From assembly GCF_003860465.1 (NCBI RefSeq), contig NZ_CP034183.1, positions 1,812,001-1,876,000 of the forward strand: 64,000 nucleotides of DNA, in the 5' to 3' direction. Origin of the DNA: Deinococcus psychrotolerans (GTDB lineage: Bacteria > Deinococcota > Deinococci > Deinococcales > Deinococcaceae). The notes beneath the pieces are model-generated. The model worked only from the letters and a program-made list of their open reading frames with translations, was not told the DNA's origin and made no database searches. Below are positions 17,001 through 24,574 of this stretch, one piece after another. The translations under genes and the position numbers were made by a program. Each line of letters begins with the position of its first letter. Within the stretch, counting starts at the first letter, position 1.

Positions 17001-17880
17001 CTTCGCTGTCAGTATGAACCCGCACGCCCGTCAAGTCATGATTCAGGCCAACTTCCAGACGCCTGCGGACATCGTGCGCCAGCGGTTGACCACTGCCCCG
17101 TCTGGCTTCAATGCGCTCGACAGCGCTTGTCTGCTCAGCGGCGTGATGCTGCTCGGCAGCCTGAAGTTGACGCTGCAAAGCGGCGTGCCGGGTCAGCAGA
17201 GCGTGATCGGCACGTTCTTGGTGCTGGCGCTGCTCCACCTGACGTTGAGCGGTAATGGCAACCTGAGCCGCCGCACGGGTGGCTTCATCGGGAGCACGTT
17301 GCACCATCAGGGCGCGTAAGGGTTCGGGATCTAAGCCCTGCGCCTTGAAGCGCTGCACAGCGGCGTTGGCTACCTCCGCACGTTGCGTGGGTGGAAGAAA
17401 GCGGGCATTGGCACTCAGGGCGCTGCTGACAGTGTTGCTTGCCGTCTGACTCAACGCCTGACGCTGAATTGGCGTGAGGTCAGGCACTGGCGCTTCCGGA
17501 CGGGGCCTGGAGCGCTCCAAGAGATGTTCAGGCTGAGGCGTTAACCCGCCAAGTTGCAAAGCCGTGTGGCTGTCCCGTAGAGTCTCGCGCTGCACGGCCA
17601 GACGCTGCTGAATTTGCTGGGTTGCCACCTGATCGGCCCGGCTGAGTGTGGCCGCTTCCAAAACAGCGCCAGCCGCTCGGCGCTGAGCAGTAACTGAGGT
17701 CATGGCGCTGGCGGGGGTCAACTGAAAGGCGGCAGGCAGCGGTTTAACTGCGGGCCGTGCCGAGTTGGGCGCGGATTGACTGCGCCGCTGAATAGAGCTG
17801 ACGCTGGGTTGGGAAGGCCGCTGGAGTTGGGAAACCACCTGCCGCTGCGTTGAGTTGGTGCGTTTCTCGAACTCGGCCAT
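14041..17880 (-). CDS. Giant DUF4157 (eCIS-core domain) protein, likely polymorphic toxin or contractile-injection cargo
   Basis: A 1279-residue protein. Residues 1-255 are Gln/Ala/Arg-rich and helical. Residues about 260-340 are a clear DUF4157 domain: SGQPLAHDVRRRLE, HDLTGVRVHTDSEA, GKDIYFQSGTF and LLAHEATHVKQQ, with a zincin-like HEATH at 330-334. Residues about 400-680 are a long Ala/Lys/Arg-rich helical stretch. A hydrophobic Gly/Ala-rich segment (about 685-740) could enter a membrane. The Arg/Gly-rich remainder leads to a lower-GC C-terminal part (about 1000-1279) with no recognised toxin fold. DUF4157 occurs on proteins tied to extracellular contractile injection systems; no such structural genes are in the window. 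TAAACT at 17886-17891, 5 nt before the ATG, fits leaderless transcription. Confidence 0.88.
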   Translation of the reverse strand: MAEFEKRTNSTQRQVVSQLQRPSQPSVSSIQRRSQSAPNSARPAVKPLPAAFQLTPASAMTSVTAQRRAAGAVLEAATLSRADQVATQQIQQRLAVQRETLRDSHTALQLGGLTPQPEHLLERSRPRPEAPVPDLTPIQRQALSQTASNTVSSALSANARFLPPTQRAEVANAAVQRFKAQGLDPEPLRALMVQRAPDEATRAAAQVAITAQRQVEQRQHQERADHALLTRHAALQRQLQAAEQHHAAEQTSAVERIEARRGSGQPLAHDVRRRLEVGLNHDLTGVRVHTDSEAHLIAKQMQAVAFTSGKDIYFQSGTFDPVNKLELLAHEATHVKQQDSGHVGRGIDPDAGLEAQAQEMGKRVASQSPGRAAFGTAAPRNKHAPGSLTAVQASAQRGTAVQAVQRLSNPFSSLANMAKKSTQALSDTAKRASGAARRVLQSVGKKVQAAAKPLASTISKARTSLAAQVAKVSASLRQKAASLIVKSKRLAAPLTSKINKAIKGARASAARVKASLQRCGANFVSAARANFSGLKREVSKVTAQVKRRGQPAWQAGTQAVRGAVSSVKEGGQALLQKASNTAQSMLSALRQKTVELKAAAQRKLASGLDTVNKLKQKAVSAAVSLKAKLKSTGQHIAAGASAGWSNALKFGKTTLSAVGQKISAIAHSPKTQSILAKLKSAGIQVAKVGTAIVVGGAVIAGAAALTVATGGLAGPALVAALFASGALGGAASQVVGNALEGKKLTDGISAGTILTDGLMGVAAGPAAKLVGGVARAVIIKPVAGLAGHVMSGVGGRVAQGAGRLLTRYAPSVRPLVAGAASAARTRLVSLAGRVVGIPARLAATRGGRLAASAVSGTRSLITRGSNWLGHSLPGRGLKAADNFVSGGLRRVAGVPGRVGAALGRGLNRAGTAVRSFIKSKPGLNRLSGAARNGVERLRDRIGVAGIRARNAVTGPVRAAYSGLKGNAVRAELNLRRRFATSGLNINLNTSLTGRVIDAAERSLSSMKTYITAEARTISVEVREAFYGSGGIGGALRTGSKIEDLIAANPALRGAWNKELNYATRTMTDQIARTMRREASAVGQSLSRTVSRNTAASTITQDAVREFALRNMRGSFMTKATNIYRSSLPSVTDFNPQKGWLGQVPGLYARGMGQMARGAANKLRQIRYAGGMAGGAATAGGWLSEEYFKTFSGGVAGYYHTDPSKRSGSPLAAGLGGTRSLTPAITGLTGLSPEAQGGPNMILTPLDQQAKIYAEKTGVANQTDLHELGHEEDKKHPISP

Positions 17881-17995
17881 GACTCAGTTTAGCGTTTCAG
17901 GCGAACGCTTGCGCTGAAGCGCTGCTCTTCAACAGCTTGAGGAGTTTCGTAGGCGTCAGTTTTATGGATTTCTATAAACGGCGATGTATACAAAT

Positions 17996-18030
17996 AAAAA
18001 ATCCCGTCCGAAAACGAGATTCTTTTTTAA
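17996..18030 (-). terminator. Terminator of the tRNA cluster
   Basis: On the minus strand aatctcgt pairs with acgggatt (one wobble) around a short loop, with T/A-rich flanks on both sides. It lies just past the tRNA-Arg gene. Confidence 0.65.
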
Positions 18031-18038
18031 ACTCTGTG

Positions 18039-18115
<77 letters not shown>

Positions 18116-18118
18116 CTA

Positions 18119-18209
18119 TGGCGGAGAGAGAGAGATTCGAACTCTCGATACCCTTGTGAGGTATACAGTCTTAGCAGGACTGGGGTTTCAGCCACTCACC
18201 CATCTCTCC
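18119..18209 (-). tRNA. tRNA-Ser (anticodon GCT)
   Basis: Class II tRNA with a long variable arm. Acceptor GGAGAGA/TCTCTCC, anticodon stem CAGTC/GACTG with loop CTGCTAA, discriminator G, CCA encoded. It reads AGC/AGU. Only three bases separate it from the tRNA-Arg gene. Confidence 0.95.
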
Positions 18210-18239
18210 AGCGCTTACTCCGCTGAGGCTTGCTTACGG

Positions 18240-18327
<88 letters not shown>

Positions 18328-18377
18328 ACGCGCGGCGGCGGGGCGCATCTCAAAAGGCTTGCTCAGATGCGTAAGGG

Positions 18378-18406
18378 AGTATAGGGGCCAGTCTCAGCCT
18401 TGTCAA
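18378..18406 (-). promoter_or_regulatory. Consensus sigma-A promoter of the tRNA cluster
   Basis: On the minus strand TTGACA (18401-18406) and TATACT (18378-18383) are separated by exactly 17 bp. The first tRNA begins about 50 bases downstream. Confidence 0.88.
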
Positions 18407-18452
18407 ATCTGGGTCGCTCAGTAAAATGGCTTAAGGCCCAGAGACGCTGCGT

Positions 18453-19727
18453 TTACCTGCGCCCCTGAGGCCGCCTGATGAGCCACCAAGCTGCTCCCAG
18501 CAACGTCAGCAGCGCGGCCCAGCCCCAGCGCAGCGGCGAGGGCGGCAAGCTGGCTTGCCCCTCCAAAAAAGCCGTGAGCGCCCGCTCGTGCGGCGTGACG
18601 GGCGGCGGCACCAGGGTAGACGCTGGAAGGTGCAAATCGGCGTGTACGGCTCCGCTGAGGTAAGCGTTTTCGAGCACGTGGCCCGACCCGGCAGCGAGCT
18701 GCTGGCCGACTTCCCGAAGCTCCTGCGGCGTGCCGTCCGAGACCCAGGGCAGCAGCGCCAGAAAACCCCTGCGCAGCGGCGTCATAACGTAGCTGCGCGG
18801 CGGGAAGCCCCCTTCAGTCACCTCCCTTTCGTCTGGCCCAGTGATGGCGCTCTGGCCGTCAAAGGTCATGTCCAGCAGATTGCCCACCACCATCGGGTTG
18901 ACGGCGTAGCGAATCTGATTACTGTCCGTGACTTGCCAACTGCTCTCCAGCCAAGCCAGCGGCTGGTCACGCGGCTGCTGGCCTGCCGGATAAATGCCCT
19001 CCTTGCCCGTCCAGGTGCTGCCATTGGCGTCGGGTTGCAGCAGCACGGTGCAGCCGCCGTTCATCAGCTTGCCGATCACGTCGGCCCGGAAGGCGTCTAA
19101 GCTAATCGCCACACCCAAATCACCGACCGGCGTGGGAAACACCCGCAGGTCTTCCAGCTTCCCCAGCGTCAAGTCCACGCCGCCGGCTTGCTCGTCGGGA
19201 GTCAGGTGAACTTTATCGGCGCTCCCGATCAGTGAGCCGTCTGGAGCGAAGATCAGGGTTTGGTTGTAAAGGGCGCTGCCTTCACGCCTCAGCCGGGTGC
19301 CGCACAACTGATAATGCGGCATCGGCGTACTGCCCGACACCAAATACACGCCGTATTCGCGGGCCAACTTCTGGCACGTCTCAAGATACAGCGCCGCGTT
19401 TTCATTGGCGCGGGCCAGTTGCAGGGCGCGAATCGGCGAGACTTTCTCTTTTAATAAAATCGGCAGCGCCCGGGGTAAATGCTGAACAAAAAGCAGGGCC
19501 GCCGCCCACTCGAATTTACCGGTGGCCGCTGCCAAAGCGCCGCCGCGCAGCACCAAGGGCAAGCCGTTGAGTTCAGTCAGGACGACCAGATTTGGACGTG
19601 TTTCAGACAAGTGAGGCCGCGCCAGTTCGAGCTGTTGCTTCATCCAGCGCTCGAAGGCGGCGGCATTCAGAAAGTCGTGGGCGTGCCATTTTGGTTGCAC
19701 GGCGACGGCGCGGACGGTGCGGGTCAT
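18453..19727 (-). CDS. Nitrilase-superfamily protein lacking the catalytic cysteine, with C-terminal membrane tail
   Basis: A 424-residue carbon-nitrogen hydrolase-like protein. The Glu (TELNG, Glu52) and Lys (DKVHLTPDEQ, Lys172) of the nitrilase triad are present. At the nucleophile position the sequence is GVAISLDAF (Ser209), where active enzymes have Cys; the codon is AGC, one change from TGC. The C-terminus adds a hydrophobic helix (ALLTLLGAAWWLI) followed by RRPQGRR, so the protein is probably tail-anchored with a short basic cytoplasmic end. It may be a pseudoenzyme or use Ser. TAAGCT at 19733-19738, 5 nt before the ATG, fits leaderless transcription. Confidence 0.82.
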   Translation of the reverse strand: MTRTVRAVAVQPKWHAHDFLNAAAFERWMKQQLELARPHLSETRPNLVVLTELNGLPLVLRGGALAAATGKFEWAAALLFVQHLPRALPILLKEKVSPIRALQLARANENAALYLETCQKLAREYGVYLVSGSTPMPHYQLCGTRLRREGSALYNQTLIFAPDGSLIGSADKVHLTPDEQAGGVDLTLGKLEDLRVFPTPVGDLGVAISLDAFRADVIGKLMNGGCTVLLQPDANGSTWTGKEGIYPAGQQPRDQPLAWLESSWQVTDSNQIRYAVNPMVVGNLLDMTFDGQSAITGPDEREVTEGGFPPRSYVMTPLRRGFLALLPWVSDGTPQELREVGQQLAAGSGHVLENAYLSGAVHADLHLPASTLVPPPVTPHERALTAFLEGQASLPPSPLRWGWAALLTLLGAAWWLIRRPQGRR

Positions 19728-19800
19728 GCCTGAGCTTAGCGCCCTCGTCTTGATGAAGGGCGCGTCACCCCGTCGTCAGCTCTCAACGCGAGACTGAGCC

Positions 19801-20784
19801 ATGTTTGCCCCGTTGATCTTGACAGCGCTCCTCGCTGGTGGTTCCGCCGCGCCCACCTTCGCTCCCGGCTCCCACGTTCTGCTCACAGGCACGGTCATCA
19901 CCCAAGCGGGCGCAAACCGGGGAACTGGAAATGCCAAGTCCGTTTACCTCACCCAGCCTGCACTGACCGATATCAGGGGCCAGCCCGTCGCGGCGGAACC
20001 TTGGCTCAATACGCCGCTGACAGTCACGAGCCAGACGGCAGCGGCCTACATCCTGTCGGGCGGTCAGACTGTGTTGCTGCTGCCCAAGCGCAATTTGGCG
20101 GCCAAGGTGGTCTTTGCGCTGGTAAAGAACAAGGAAACTCAGGCGTTGGCCGGGGAATTCGTGAGCCGCATGGTGTGGCCTAACGGACGGCTGCACGGTC
20201 TCTGCGAGATCGCGGCGGGTTACCACGCCGACGTGGACGCCCGCCGGGCGCGGGTGGTCGGCGTCTGGCGAGTCCGGGCGCTGGGGTTTGCTGCTGGGTC
20301 GGGCCTCAGCCTCTCACCGCAGGGTGGGCTGGTGCAGGGCGACATGGTGCACAACGAGCGGATCAGCGCCTCGCCCCTGTTCGTCCAGTTCAGCGGGCTA
20401 GAGGAGATCAAAGCACTCTCTGCCGTTCTTGACTCCTCGCTGCAAGAGCAAAGCGCCAAACTGATGGCTCTGGCTCCCCAGCGTTGTACCCATTTGGGTA
20501 TCCAGTACGCCAGCGCTGATGATCTGCGCCGCAGCCTGAGCCTCAGTGCCCCACCTGCTCATCCGCCCCGCGGAGGCGATCCGGATAAAGCTGAGAAGGC
20601 GCTGCTCGGTCAAACGAGGCAACAGGTGCTGGCGCTCTACGGCAGTCCCAACGAGCTCGGCACGCTGGAACAGATTCTGAAGCTGCCTCATTGGAACTAC
20701 GGCGCAGGCGGTTACGACAACATGCAGATCGATTTCGGTACGGCTGGACGGGTGATCAGAGCGGCGATTACCCGCAGCCCCTAA
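19801..20784 (+). CDS. Exported protein of unknown function with a BamE/SmpA-like C-terminus
   Basis: A 327-residue protein starting with a hydrophobic signal peptide (MFAPLILTALLAGGSAA). The central part (residues 20-230) is beta-rich and unrecognised. The C-terminal 65 residues (LLGQTRQQVLALYGSPNELG ... GYDNMQIDFGTAGRVIRAAI) follow the pattern of BamE/SmpA-like domains (G.t..qV...lG.P, then a strand with f..g.v). These small folds often occur in envelope assembly proteins. That assignment is by motif only. It ends before the bidirectional hairpin shared with rpsO. Confidence 0.72.
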   Translation: MFAPLILTALLAGGSAAPTFAPGSHVLLTGTVITQAGANRGTGNAKSVYLTQPALTDIRGQPVAAEPWLNTPLTVTSQTAAAYILSGGQTVLLLPKRNLAAKVVFALVKNKETQALAGEFVSRMVWPNGRLHGLCEIAAGYHADVDARRARVVGVWRVRALGFAAGSGLSLSPQGGLVQGDMVHNERISASPLFVQFSGLEEIKALSAVLDSSLQEQSAKLMALAPQRCTHLGIQYASADDLRRSLSLSAPPAHPPRGGDPDKAEKALLGQTRQQVLALYGSPNELGTLEQILKLPHWNYGAGGYDNMQIDFGTAGRVIRAAITRSP

Positions 20785-20812
20785 CACTGTTGCCACAAGC
20801 CACTGGTTCAAT

Positions 20813-20843
20813 AAAAAAACCGCCCAGGATTGCTCCCAGGCGG
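20813..20843 (-). terminator. Terminator of rpsO
   Basis: A 10-bp stem with two wobbles and a GCAA loop, followed on the minus strand by seven T. Confidence 0.8.
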
Positions 20844-20860
20844 CCTTCTTCATTTCCGAC

Positions 20861-21142
20861 TTAGCGAACGACGCGCTGGCCCCGGCGAATGCTGAGTTTG
20901 TTGGTCAGGGCGATGTAAGCGTCGTAATCCTGACCTTCCAGGTACTTGAGCAGACGGCGGCGCTGGCCGTTCATCAGTTGCAGGCCGCGCTGACCGGCTT
21001 TGTCTTTTTTGTTGGTGGCAAGGTGCTTGCTCAGGTTGCTGATCCGGTCAGACAAGAGCGCGACTTGCACACTGGTGCTGCCGGTGTCCTGCGCGTCTTT
21101 GCCGTAGGCGTTCATGATCTCTTTGCGGTGTGCGGCGTCCAT
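20861..21142 (-). CDS. rpsO: 30S ribosomal protein S15
   Basis: A 93-residue S15 that binds the central domain of 16S rRNA. Landmarks: [34 protein letters not shown] and the highly conserved RRRLLKYL. The N-terminus has the ATG start preceded by an AGAAGGT ribosome binding site. S15 commonly represses its own mRNA by binding its leader; no specific structure was tested here. A terminator follows directly, so the gene is monocistronic. Confidence 0.96.
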   Translation of the reverse strand: MDAAHRKEIMNAYGKDAQDTGSTSVQVALLSDRISNLSKHLATNKKDKAGQRGLQLMNGQRRRLLKYLEGQDYDAYIALTNKLSIRRGQRVVR

Positions 21143-21289
21143 AGGTGTACCTTCTTCTGTTTGGTGTCCGGTCCAGTTCAGTCAAGGGCCATGCTGGAAC
21201 ATTGGCTCTTCCCGTCACGGCGGCAAAGGTCAGTGTAGCAGAGCGCGGCGCGGCGGCGCAAACTTAAGCCGGGTCACCGGGCGAGGCGC

Positions 21290-21295
21290 TATGGT
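21290..21295 (+). promoter_or_regulatory. Leaderless-type -10 box of the first deoxynucleoside kinase gene
   Basis: TATGGT lies 7 nt before ATG 21303. It argues for 21303 rather than the in-frame ATG at 21291. Confidence 0.5.
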
Positions 21296-21302
21296 TGGGA
21301 GC

Positions 21303-21929
21303 ATGTACGTGGTTGTCGAAGGCCCCATCGGCGTGGGAAAAACCAGTTTGTCTACTCGCCTCGCCCAGCGCTACGGCGCGGAGCTCCACCTCGAAGTGGT
21401 CGAAGAAAACCCCTTTCTAGCCGCCTTTTACGCTTCGCCGGAAAGCTACGCCTTTCAGGTGCAGGTCTTCTTTTTGCTGTTCCGGTTCAAACAGCTCTCG
21501 GCGCTGAGTCAGGCGGGGCTGTTTCAGCAAAATGTGGTGGGCGATTACCTGTTTGACAAAGACTTTATCTTCGCGGCCATGAACCTCAAAGACGCCGAGT
21601 TCGAGCTGTATCAGGATTTGTACAGCCACCTCAGCCCCCGCTTACCCGTGCCGGATCTGGTGGTGTATTTGCGGGCCGAGCCGGAGGAACTGCTGCGCCG
21701 CATCGCCATTCGGCAGCGCTCCTTTGAAGACGCCATGCCGCAGACGTATTTGGCCGAGCTGACCCGCCGCTATGACGAATACTTCCGCAGCTATCCGGGT
21801 CAGGTGTTGACGGTTAGCGCCGATGAGCTGGACTTCGTGACCAACCCCGACCACGAGCGCGACTTACTGGAGCGCATTGACGCGGCGCTGAACCTGAATC
21901 CTGAGTGGGCTGCCAAGGCGGCACGGTGA
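21303..21929 (+). CDS. Deoxynucleoside kinase (first of a tandem pair)
   Basis: A 208-residue member of the dCK/dGK family, which phosphorylates deoxynucleosides for dNTP salvage. P-loop VEGPIGVGKTSL (residues 5-16), the EVVEENPFL substrate region, VVGDYLFDKDFIF at the DRS-like position (the usual D-R-S/T triad is changed to D-Y-L), and the lid R-rich RRIAIRQRSFED. The downstream gene is a diverged homologue starting 13 nt later, matching the paired dGK/dAK genes known in Deinococcus and Bacillus. Which base each one prefers cannot be read safely. The -10 box at 21290 supports this start. Confidence 0.88.
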   Translation: MYVVVEGPIGVGKTSLSTRLAQRYGAELHLEVVEENPFLAAFYASPESYAFQVQVFFLLFRFKQLSALSQAGLFQQNVVGDYLFDKDFIFAAMNLKDAEFELYQDLYSHLSPRLPVPDLVVYLRAEPEELLRRIAIRQRSFEDAMPQTYLAELTRRYDEYFRSYPGQVLTVSADELDFVTNPDHERDLLERIDAALNLNPEWAAKAAR

Positions 21930-21942
21930 GAGCGGCCTCTGT

Positions 21943-22566
21943 ATGTATTTAGCGGTCAGCGGCAACATCGGCAGCGGCAAGAGCAGCCTGACCCGCCTGC
22001 TCTCGGAGCGCTACAGCCTGCGCCCCGTCTACGAGCCTTACGCCGAAAATCCTTACCTGGAAGACTTTTACCGGGACATGCGGCGCTACTCGTTTCACTC
22101 GCAGGTCTACTTTCTGAGCAAACGTTTGGAGCAGCACCTCACCTTGGTCAACGGCGCGGTGTACGTCATTCAAGACCGCACCGTGTTTGAAGACGCCGGG
22201 GTGTTTGCCCGCAACCTCTACGAAGGCGGCCAGATGGAGGAGCGCGATTGGCAGACCTATTTGGGCCTGTATCAGGGCATTTTACCAGCCCTGCGGGTGC
22301 CGGATCTGCTGATTCACCTCGACGCCTCGCTGCCGACCTTAAAGAGCCGCATCACCGTGCGCGGGCGCGACTACGAGCAGAGCATTCCCGACGAGTATCT
22401 GGCCCGCCTCGGCACCCTGTATGACCGCTGGGCCGACGAATACGACCACAGCCCGGTCATCCGGGTACCGGGCGACGACTTCGATTTTGTTCACGATCCC
22501 TCAGCGTTCAGTTGGGTCTGCCAACAAATAGAAGCGCGGGGCTACGGCCTGCCACTGCTGCGCTGA
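21943..22566 (+). CDS. Deoxynucleoside kinase (second of a tandem pair)
   Basis: A 207-residue dCK/dGK-family enzyme. P-loop SGNIGSGKSSL, EPYAENPYLEDFYRDM, the catalytic DRS-type motif QDRTVFEDAGVFA, and the lid Arg-rich SRITVRGRDYEQSIP. It probably works with the upstream kinase: in Bacillus and Deinococcus, the pair covers purine and deoxycytidine salvage between them. Unlike its neighbour it keeps the DRT/DRS motif. The 13-base gap and shared strand make an operon very likely. Confidence 0.9.
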   Translation: MYLAVSGNIGSGKSSLTRLLSERYSLRPVYEPYAENPYLEDFYRDMRRYSFHSQVYFLSKRLEQHLTLVNGAVYVIQDRTVFEDAGVFARNLYEGGQMEERDWQTYLGLYQGILPALRVPDLLIHLDASLPTLKSRITVRGRDYEQSIPDEYLARLGTLYDRWADEYDHSPVIRVPGDDFDFVHDPSAFSWVCQQIEARGYGLPLLR

Positions 22567-22602
22567 GGGGTCAAGCGGTCACGGGCTGTATTCTGGAGTT
22601 GT

Positions 22603-24075
22603 ATGCGACTTGCCGACCTCTGCGCCGCCCTCCAGCTCACCGCCCCCGCTGCCAACCCTGAGGTTTCAGGTGTGACCCACAACGCCGCTTGGGTCAGTCC
22701 CGGCGACGTGTTCGTGGCGATTCGCGGCGCGAAAGTGGACGGCCACAGCTTCGCGCAGCAGGCGGCGCAGCGCGGCGCGGCGGCGATAGCGGGTGAAGGC
22801 TGGCCACTGGCCGAAGCTTGCCCGCTGCCTTACGTTGAAGTTCACAGCGCCCGCGCCGCGCTGGCCGATTTCGCCACCGAGTTGGAGGGCAACCCCAGCC
22901 GCCGCCTCAAGGTGGTGGGCGTCACCGGCACCGACGGCAAAACCACCACCAGTTGGCTGACCGCCCATCTGCTGCGCTCAGCGGGCCTGGACACCGGCCT
23001 GCTCAGCACGGTGGGCTATCAGCTCGGTGACGGAGCGTTGCAGCACTTTCCGGCGCATTTCACCACCCCCGAAGCGCCGCAGGTGCAGGCCACCTTGCGC
23101 CAACTCGCGGACACTGGCGGACAAGCGGTGGTGCTGGAAGCCAGCAGCCACGCCCTCGCCCTCGAGCGGGTGCGGGCAGTGGAATGGGACGTGGCGATCT
23201 GGACGCACCTCAGCAGCGAGCATCTGGACTTTCACGGCACTTTGGAGCAGTATTTCGCCGAGAAACGCAAACTGATCGAGCGCTCGCCGTTTGCCGTGCT
23301 GAACGCCGATGATCCGTGGACACAGCGCCTCAAGTTGGGTCAGCACGTCACTTACAGCACCGAGGGCAACCGAGCTGATTGGCAAGCCCAGCACATTGAG
23401 GAGCAGTCCGGCGGCCTCGCCTTCAAAGTCGTCTCCCCCGCCGGAACCTTCGACGCCTTCTTGCCGATGATTGGCCGCTTCAACGTCAGCAACGCGCTGG
23501 CAGGCATGGCGGCGGCGCACCACTTGGGAGCCACGGCCGAACAGTTGGCGGCGGGTCTGGCCAGCTTCGCGGGCGTGCCGGGCCGAATGGAACAGGTGAC
23601 GCGCCAAACGTCCATGCCCAGTTCCTTGGGGCCGAGAGTCATCGTCGATTTTGCTCACACGCCGCCGAGTTTGGAAAAAGCGCTCGGCACGCTGCGTGCC
23701 ACCACCAGCGGGCAACTGATCGTGGTCATCGGCTCGGCGGGCGGCCCCCGCGATCCCAGCAAGCGCGGGCCGCTGGGCGAGGTTGCCACCCGCTTGGCCG
23801 ACGAAGCTGTTTTCACTGAAGAAGATTGCCGCGACACGCCCCTCTCAGACATCCTGAGCGCCATGGCCGGGGGCGCTCAGGCAGCGGGGCGCAGCAATTA
23901 CTGTTTGGTGCCAGACCGCAGGGAGGCCATCGGCCACGCAGTGCGCTTGGCTGGCCCCGGCGACACCGTGCTGCTGGCCGGAAAAGGGCCGGAAGAAACG
24001 CTGGAGCGCTTAAACGAAACAGTTCCTTGGAACGAAGTCGAGGAAGCGCGGGCGGCCTTGGAGCTGTGGGGATAA
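22603..24075 (+). CDS. murE: UDP-N-acetylmuramyl-tripeptide synthetase MurE
   Basis: A 490-residue Mur ligase that adds the third residue of the peptidoglycan stem peptide in the cytoplasm. N-terminal UDP-MurNAc-binding domain (SGVTHNAAWVSPGDVFVAIRG), ATP loop VTGTDGKTTTSW, the LEASSHAL and HLSSEHLDFHGT motifs, and a C-terminal domain with DFAHTPPSLEKAL. At the site where diaminopimelate-type enzymes have DNPR the sequence is EEDCRDTP. Deinococcus peptidoglycan carries L-ornithine at position three, which fits this change. TATTCT (22589-22594) and a GGAG both lie just upstream of the ATG. Confidence 0.94.
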   Translation: MRLADLCAALQLTAPAANPEVSGVTHNAAWVSPGDVFVAIRGAKVDGHSFAQQAAQRGAAAIAGEGWPLAEACPLPYVEVHSARAALADFATELEGNPSRRLKVVGVTGTDGKTTTSWLTAHLLRSAGLDTGLLSTVGYQLGDGALQHFPAHFTTPEAPQVQATLRQLADTGGQAVVLEASSHALALERVRAVEWDVAIWTHLSSEHLDFHGTLEQYFAEKRKLIERSPFAVLNADDPWTQRLKLGQHVTYSTEGNRADWQAQHIEEQSGGLAFKVVSPAGTFDAFLPMIGRFNVSNALAGMAAAHHLGATAEQLAAGLASFAGVPGRMEQVTRQTSMPSSLGPRVIVDFAHTPPSLEKALGTLRATTSGQLIVVIGSAGGPRDPSKRGPLGEVATRLADEAVFTEEDCRDTPLSDILSAMAGGAQAAGRSNYCLVPDRREAIGHAVRLAGPGDTVLLAGKGPEETLERLNETVPWNEVEEARAALELWG

Positions 24076-24098
24076 AGCGTGTGAGGAAGGCGGGCGGC

Positions 24099-24521
24099 TC
24101 AGCGCGGCGCTTGCGGCTCAGCCCAGCCGCGCAGCAGCCACCAGCCAAGGCCCAAAGCCAGCAGCGAGAGCGGCAGCAGCAGCAGCAGGGCGTCTGAGCG
24201 CCGCCACAAGGTGCAGGCCATCAGCAGCGGCACGGCGGGCGCAGAAGCCAGCCGCACGGCGGCGCTGAGTTTGCTGCCGACTTCCGAGCTGCGGGCTTGC
24301 CGGAACGCCAGCCAGAAGCTCAGAAGCACGCAAAACAAAGCCACGCCGGCCAACAACAAAATGACGCTGCTCTCCCAGCGCGGCTGCAAGGCAAAGCCCA
24401 GCGGCACGCCGATCAGCACGCCGGGCAAGGCCAGCGCCGCCAAGCCGAGCAGATACAGCCCGCGCAGCCGCGCAAAAGTGGCGGGGGGTGCGGATTTAGA
24501 CTGGGGTTCGGGCAAACTCAC
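24099..24521 (-). CDS. Unrecognised four-helix membrane protein
   Basis: A 140-residue protein with four predicted membrane helices: GLYLLGLAALALPGVLIGV, VILLLAGVALFCVLLSFWL, a weaker one near PAVPLLMACTL, and ALLLLLPLSLLALGLGWWLL. No family signature was seen. The start is GTG, with TACACT 8 nt upstream at 24530-24535. It converges on murE with a gap of 23 bases. Confidence 0.65.
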   Translation of the reverse strand: MSLPEPQSKSAPPATFARLRGLYLLGLAALALPGVLIGVPLGFALQPRWESSVILLLAGVALFCVLLSFWLAFRQARSSEVGSKLSAAVRLASAPAVPLLMACTLWRRSDALLLLLPLSLLALGLGWWLLRGWAEPQAPR

Positions 24522-24574
24522 TGCCCGTTAGTGTAGCCGCTCGGTTCAGGGCAGAGGGATAAAGTTGAGCGTTC

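Noticed and set aside
14100..17600. Many long plus-strand frames opposite the DUF4157 gene
   Set aside because: They are shadows from the high-GC third positions of the real minus-strand gene and show no domain pattern.
18119..18135. Short GA repeat (gagagagaga) as a tandem repeat
   Set aside because: It is the acceptor and T-stem of the tRNA-Ser(GCT) gene.
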